The position numbers were made by a program, and so were the translations under genes. Below are positions 5,973 through 9,558 of a stretch of DNA of 9,558 nt, one piece after another. The notes beneath the pieces were generated by a model. The model had not been told where the DNA came from and searched no databases. It saw nothing but the letters and a program-made list of their open reading frames with translations. Location: positions 1 through 9,558 of the forward strand of contig JAGBZQ010000113.1 in the NCBI GenBank assembly GCA_017628165.1, given 5' to 3'. Source of the stretch: Kiritimatiellia bacterium (GTDB taxonomy: Bacteria; Verrucomicrobiota; Kiritimatiellia; RFP12; UBA1067). Position 1 is the stretch's first letter. Every line of letters begins with the position of its first letter.

Positions 5973-8108
5973 ATGTCAGCGGACGTGAAGAAGAGGATGG
6001 ATGCGTTAGTTGCGGAGATCAACCGCAACGATCATCTTTACTATGCTTTAGCGCGCCCTGTCATCTCCGACGCTGAATACGATTCAATGTATGAGGAGCT
6101 TCTGCGCCTTGAGAAGGAGCATCCGGAATTCAAGGATTCCAACTCGCCGACGCTGCGCGTAAGCGGTGAGCCTTTGAGCGCGTTTGAGCAGGTTCGCCAC
6201 GATCCTCCCATGAAGTCGTTGGATAAATGCTACGAAAAAGCCGCGCTTATCCAGTTTGATTCTTTTCTCAAACGTGAGCTCCCCGTCGGCGAAAAATGGA
6301 GCTATGTGGTAGAGCCGAAGGTGGATGGCGTTTCGATGTCTCTTTTCTATGAAAACCGTGTCCTTGTCCGTGCCGCCACGCGCGGCAATGGCGAAGTGGG
6401 CGATGATGTTACGCAGAACATCCGCACGATCCGATCCGTCCCCAAGATATTGCCCGAGGATGCGCCTGTCCGGCTTGAGGTGCGCGGAGAAGTATACATG
6501 ACGCGCGATGGTTTTGTGCGCCTCAACGAATCGCTTGACGAGGCCGGGCGCGATGTCTTCATGAATCCGCGCAACGCATGCGCAGGTTCGCTCAAAATGC
6601 TCGATCCGAAAATCGTGGCTAAGCGTCCGCTTGACATGGTGGTCTACAACGCCGGCGGCACAGGATGTGATTCCTTTGTGACGCACACGGATATGGTTGC
6701 CGCATTTGCGCGCTGGGGCTTTAAGGTGGCTCCCTTTAGTCGTGTTTCGGCTGATATGGAAGGTGCTGTTGCGGCTGTTGACGAGCTTGGCGTTCGGAGG
6801 CACGATTTCCCGTTTGAGATTGATGGCGCCGTCATCAAGGTGAACGAGCGCACGCTTTATGGAGCGCTTGGTGCTACGGCGCATTCTCCGCGCTGGGCGC
6901 GCGCTTACAAGTATGCTCCGGAGCGCGCCGAGACTGTCGTCCGCGCAATTACCGTGCAGGTGGGGCGTACGGGGGTTCTCACGCCCGTTGCCGAGCTTGA
7001 GAGTGTTGAGCTCGCAGGAAGCGTGATTTCGCGCGCGACACTCCATAACGCAAATCAGATCGCCGAGCAGGATATTCGTATCGGCGATCATGTATGGATT
7101 GTCAAGGCGGGCGATGTCATCCCTGCGATAGACGGCGTACTCAAGGAGAAGCGCACGCCCGGGATTGTTCCGTATGTTTTTCCCTCGGTCTGTCCCGTGT
7201 GCGGCGGCGGGGTGGTGCGCATCGGCGAAGAGGTTGCCTTAAGGTGCGTAAATCCGGCATGCCCCGCGCAGCTCCAGCGCCGTCTCAGGCACTTTGCGTC
7301 GCGTGATGCGCTTGACATCAAAGCGCTTGGCGAGCGCCTTTCGGATCTTCTGGTGGAGAAGGGGATCGTCAAGGATCTTTTGGATGTTTTCACCCTCGAT
7401 TATGATGCTCTCACGGCTCTTGATGTTGGCGAGGAGGGTGCGCCGCGCAAGTTCGGCAGGAACGCGCTTAATATGGCTGAGGCTGTCGCCGCTGCGCGTA
7501 AGCTTCCGCTTGAGCGATGGCTTTTTGCGGTGGGTATTCCTAATGTGGGAGTGACGGTCGCTCGCGACATCGCTCAGGAGCACGAGAAGTTCAGTGATCT
7601 GAAAGGAAGCGCCATTCTCCGTGATGTGGTGGCGAACGATTCCCTCAAGGGGCGTGAGCGCAAGATTCTGCGCATTAAGTATGAGTCTGCAAAGGCTGTT
7701 CTGGAATTTTTCTCAAGCGAATACGGCACACGTTTTCTTGAGCGGCTTCATGCGTTAGGCATCGATCCGGCAAGCGTGAAGGAGTCAGCGCCGCCGTCGG
7801 ACGGGCCTCTTGCCGGGCTTGGGTGCGTGCTTACGGGGGCTCTCTCGCGCCCGAGGACGGAATATGCGAAGCTTATCGAGCTTGCTGGCGGCAATGTGCA
7901 GAGCGCTGTATCTTCAAAAACGCGCTATTTGATCGCTGGCGAAAATGTGGGTGCGTCAAAAACGCGCAAAGCAGCTGAGCTTGGTGTGGAGGTGATAGGA
8001 GAGGCTCGCCTCAAAGAACTTCTCGCCGGAGCTGTTCAGAGCGAGGCGCCGCTGCCTCATAAGGAGCTTCGCAACGAGTCTTCATTGACTCAAGGCGAGC
8101 TGTTTTAA
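5973..8108 (+). CDS. ligA: NAD-dependent DNA ligase LigA
   Basis: LigA seals 3'-OH/5'-phosphate nicks in DNA with NAD, joining Okazaki fragments and finishing repair. Counting 711 residues from the ATG at 5973, domains are: Ia NAD-binding with YYALARPVISDAEYD; adenylation domain with the AMP-accepting lysine of EPKVDG (K116) and TRGNG; OB fold with QVGRTGVLTPVAELE and DIRIGD; a Cys4 zinc finger (C407, C410, C425, C430; CPVC...CVNPACPAQ); helix-hairpin-helix region about 436-600; BRCT domain about 612-686. Two starts are possible: this ATG, or a TTG at 5961 overlapping the helicase stop (715 residues). Neither has a good Shine-Dalgarno; ATG is preferred because the extra residues are not needed for domain Ia. 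Coupling to the helicase gene is likely either way. The helix-hairpin-helix region is divergent: the usual GxGxKSA and GIG turns are not recognisable, though LFAVGIPNVG is kept. Confidence 0.95.
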   Translation: MSADVKKRMDALVAEINRNDHLYYALARPVISDAEYDSMYEELLRLEKEHPEFKDSNSPTLRVSGEPLSAFEQVRHDPPMKSLDKCYEKAALIQFDSFLKRELPVGEKWSYVVEPKVDGVSMSLFYENRVLVRAATRGNGEVGDDVTQNIRTIRSVPKILPEDAPVRLEVRGEVYMTRDGFVRLNESLDEAGRDVFMNPRNACAGSLKMLDPKIVAKRPLDMVVYNAGGTGCDSFVTHTDMVAAFARWGFKVAPFSRVSADMEGAVAAVDELGVRRHDFPFEIDGAVIKVNERTLYGALGATAHSPRWARAYKYAPERAETVVRAITVQVGRTGVLTPVAELESVELAGSVISRATLHNANQIAEQDIRIGDHVWIVKAGDVIPAIDGVLKEKRTPGIVPYVFPSVCPVCGGGVVRIGEEVALRCVNPACPAQLQRRLRHFASRDALDIKALGERLSDLLVEKGIVKDLLDVFTLDYDALTALDVGEEGAPRKFGRNALNMAEAVAAARKLPLERWLFAVGIPNVGVTVARDIAQEHEKFSDLKGSAILRDVVANDSLKGRERKILRIKYESAKAVLEFFSSEYGTRFLERLHALGIDPASVKESAPPSDGPLAGLGCVLTGALSRPRTEYAKLIELAGGNVQSAVSSKTRYLIAGENVGASKTRKAAELGVEVIGEARLKELLAGAVQSEAPLPHKELRNESSLTQGELF

Positions 8109-8168
8109 TGAATAAATGAAAATTTCTCCGCGCTGCGTTTTTACTGATAAACATAAAAGAGAAAAAAC

Positions 8169-8933
8169 ATGAAGCTTGAAGCAAATGTCCATACGCTTGT
8201 TTGGGGGAGTGAAAGTTGGGAGGTTTCCGCCCATCGTTCGTCTCCGAGTATAATTGCCGATGGACCAGAAAAGGGCAGGCCTCTTTCCGAGGTTCTTCCG
8301 GATTTTCCCCTCCTTGCAAAGGTGATTGACGCGAAGAGTCGGCTTTCCGTTCAGGTTCATCCCAATGAAAAAACCGCATCCGTCACCGGCGGTGAGCCTA
8401 AGACGGAGATGTGGTGCGTTCTTGAGCCGGGCCCTATCTATGCCGGCCTTAAGCGAGGCGTCGGAGCCAAGGAGATTGAAGAGGCGATAGGAAGCGGGAA
8501 GTTTGAGGATATTCTCGTAAAGCACGACGCTAAGCGTTTTGATACGTTTTTCATTCCTGGCGGTTTAGTGCATGCCATTGGCGATGGGGTTAAGCTTTAT
8601 GAAATTCAGCAGAGCTCCAATACCACATACCGGCTTTACGATTGGGGGCGTCTGGGGTCGGACGGCAAGCCTCGTGAGCTGCATATCGCAAAGTCGCTTG
8701 CATCAATAGATTTTTCGCTTGATATCCCTCAGCCTCGGCGGAATATCGACTGCGAGTTCTTCAATTTTACGCAGCGCGATTTTTTGGAGAATGGCGAAAT
8801 CTTCGCAGGCGCTGAAAGCCTTATCGTTTATGAAGTGGAGAAGGCCGCCACGGCACTTCTTCTGCCTGGGCAGAAGATCGCAGTAGGGCCGGGAAAAGTT
8901 TTTGTTACAGTCGCAAAAAAGAAGCAGGCATGA
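8169..8933 (+). CDS. manA: Compact class I mannose-6-phosphate isomerase
   Basis: This zinc cupin enzyme interconverts mannose-6-phosphate and fructose-6-phosphate, linking glycolysis to mannose use and to GDP-mannose for envelope polysaccharide. Family motifs are SESWEVSAH (14-22), FPLLAKVIDAKSRLSVQVHPNE (46-67), KTEMWCVL (78-85), GGLVHAIG (131-138) and TTYRLYDWGR (152-161). Expected zinc ligands are Q62, H64, E80 and H135; R155 is the conserved catalytic arginine. At 254 residues it is much shorter than the E. coli enzyme (391) and shorter than the roughly 310-320-residue Gram-positive type; the loop between the WG near the N-terminus and ESWEVS is missing and the C-terminal part is reduced. 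The start is firm: an in-frame TAA at 8154-8156 blocks any upstream start. A weak GAGA ribosome site precedes it. The 60-base gap after ligA has no convincing promoter or terminator. The stop overlaps the next start (ATGA). Confidence 0.9.
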   Translation: MKLEANVHTLVWGSESWEVSAHRSSPSIIADGPEKGRPLSEVLPDFPLLAKVIDAKSRLSVQVHPNEKTASVTGGEPKTEMWCVLEPGPIYAGLKRGVGAKEIEEAIGSGKFEDILVKHDAKRFDTFFIPGGLVHAIGDGVKLYEIQQSSNTTYRLYDWGRLGSDGKPRELHIAKSLASIDFSLDIPQPRRNIDCEFFNFTQRDFLENGEIFAGAESLIVYEVEKAATALLLPGQKIAVGPGKVFVTVAKKKQA

Positions 8934-9558
8934 GCATTGTAGAAAAAATACTTGAACTCATCAGAGAGACTTCTTCGTCGCTTCCGGATGATGTGGAAAA
9001 ATCCCTCAGGCGCGCTATGCGGCGCGAGGAGGCTTCATCGTCGGCGAGAGTAGTTCTAAAGACGATCCTTGAGAACTGCGCTCTTGCGCGCAAGGCTTCC
9101 ACCCCTCTTTGTCAGGATACCGGCACACTTACGTTTTTTGTGGCGTCTTCGCTTAGGCGCCGCGTTACGCGCAAGGTGATTTCGCAGGCTGTGGCGCTCG
9201 CTACAGAGCGAGGGTATTTGCGCAAGAACTGCATCGATTCGGTAGACGGGAGGTCTTATGATGACAATGTCGCAGATGGAGCCCCCGTCATTCACTATGT
9301 GGAAGGCGATGAGTGGCCGGCAGGTTCGGTGACGCTTGTTATGAAGGGCGGCGGCTCGGAGAACATGTCGCGCCAGTATTCGCTTCCGGATTCCGCTCTT
9401 TGCGCTGGGCGCGATCTTGCAGGCGTGGAGAAGTGCGTTCTGGATTCCGTCGTAAGGGCGCAGGGGTATGGGTGTGCGCCAGGAATTTTGGGTGTCTGCA
9501 TCGGCGGAGACAGGGCCACCGGTTTTGAGATCGCCAAGGAGCAGCTTCTTCGCCGGCT
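8930..9558 (+). CDS. Class I (iron-sulfur) fumarate hydratase / tartrate dehydratase, alpha region, 5' part
   Basis: Class I fumarases hydrate fumarate to malate in the citric acid cycle with an oxygen-sensitive [4Fe-4S] cluster; close relatives dehydrate L-tartrate. The 209 residues seen show the alpha-region signatures: PLCQDTGT (59-66, cluster ligand C61), GYLRKNCIDS (95-104), KGGGSENMS (139-147) and GCAPGILGVCIGGDRATGFEIAKEQLLRR starting at 181 (cluster ligand expected at C182). The third ligand belongs further downstream. The reading frame is open to the window end, so it is truncated there and may continue as a fused alpha-beta chain or be followed by a separate beta gene. The IGGDRATG...KEQLL ending resembles two-domain fumarases more than the TtdA type, from memory. 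The ATG overlaps the manA stop (ATGA), so the pair is translationally coupled. Fumarase is likelier than tartrate dehydratase, but substrate cannot be fixed from this part. Confidence 0.88.
   Translation, partial: MSIVEKILELIRETSSSLPDDVEKSLRRAMRREEASSSARVVLKTILENCALARKASTPLCQDTGTLTFFVASSLRRRVTRKVISQAVALATERGYLRKNCIDSVDGRSYDDNVADGAPVIHYVEGDEWPAGSVTLVMKGGGSENMSRQYSLPDSALCAGRDLAGVEKCVLDSVVRAQGYGCAPGILGVCIGGDRATGFEIAKEQLLRR

Noticed and set aside
6084..7091. Reverse-strand open frame (335 codons) inside ligA
   Set aside because: It lies fully within the catalytic region of LigA, has no recognisable motif, and has the same codon-bias origin as the other antisense frames.
7914..7967. Direct repeat TCAAAAACGCGC at 7914-7925 and 7956-7967
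   Set aside because: Both copies encode S-K-T-R in the BRCT domain in the same frame; a short coding coincidence rather than a functional repeat.
8109..8168. Possible manA promoter (TGATAA-like element near 8145) or terminator (CGC-GCT-GCG then T's near 8131-8142)
   Set aside because: The -35 region is poor, and the stem has only three pairs. Neither stands out from AT-rich spacer sequence.
8249..8254. TATAAT inside manA
   Set aside because: No -35 at the right distance and no extended TG; it falls in conserved coding sequence.

Overview
The window is a densely packed bacterial chromosome segment. All recognisable genes lie on the + strand: nine protein genes (the first and last cut by the window edges) and one tRNA gene. 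Nothing in it looks mobile, phage-derived or CRISPR-like. The organism should be a diderm (Gram-negative) bacterium, because an LptF/LptG-type lipopolysaccharide-export permease is present; the tRNA encodes its own CCA end. GC content is moderate, leucine is often written CTT and arginine CGC, and this style looks the same from end to end, which argues against recent gene import. The phylum cannot be fixed from the sequence. A member of the Planctomycetes-Verrucomicrobia-Chlamydiae group (for example a Kiritimatiellota or Lentisphaerota relative) is only a guess from the divergent housekeeping proteins.

Layout. (1) 1-426: 3' end of queA (queuosine synthesis in tRNA). (2) 448-4476: a tight run made of a tandem-PAS protein with no output domain, an RluA-type pseudouridine synthase, tyrosyl-tRNA synthetase and an LptF/G permease. 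It is preceded by an extended -10 promoter placed so close to the PAS start codon that the mRNA may be nearly leaderless. The PAS/synthase and tyrS/permease pairs overlap at stop and start codons. (3) 4492-8108: a good sigma70-type promoter, a tRNA with CAU anticodon, a RhlE-like DEAD-box RNA helicase and NAD-dependent DNA ligase ligA. No terminator is seen between tRNA and helicase, so they are probably co-transcribed. (4) 8169-9558: a very compact class I mannose-6-phosphate isomerase overlapping the start of a class I (iron-sulfur) fumarase/tartrate dehydratase alpha region that runs off the window.

Taken together, half the window concerns RNA: a tRNA wobble modifier (QueA), a pseudouridine synthase, TyrRS, a tRNA and an RNA helicase. 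tRNA-Tyr is one of the tRNAs that normally carry queuosine, so queA near tyrS is functionally coherent. The rest is envelope export, replication/repair and central carbon metabolism.

I do not see a clear undescribed system. The best leads are the PAS-only protein coupled to an RNA-modifying enzyme behind a near-leaderless promoter, the replacement of the TyrRS HIGH motif by QAGN, the altered helix-hairpin-helix region of LigA, the strongly shortened ManA, and the two anticodon-stem mismatches in the tRNA.
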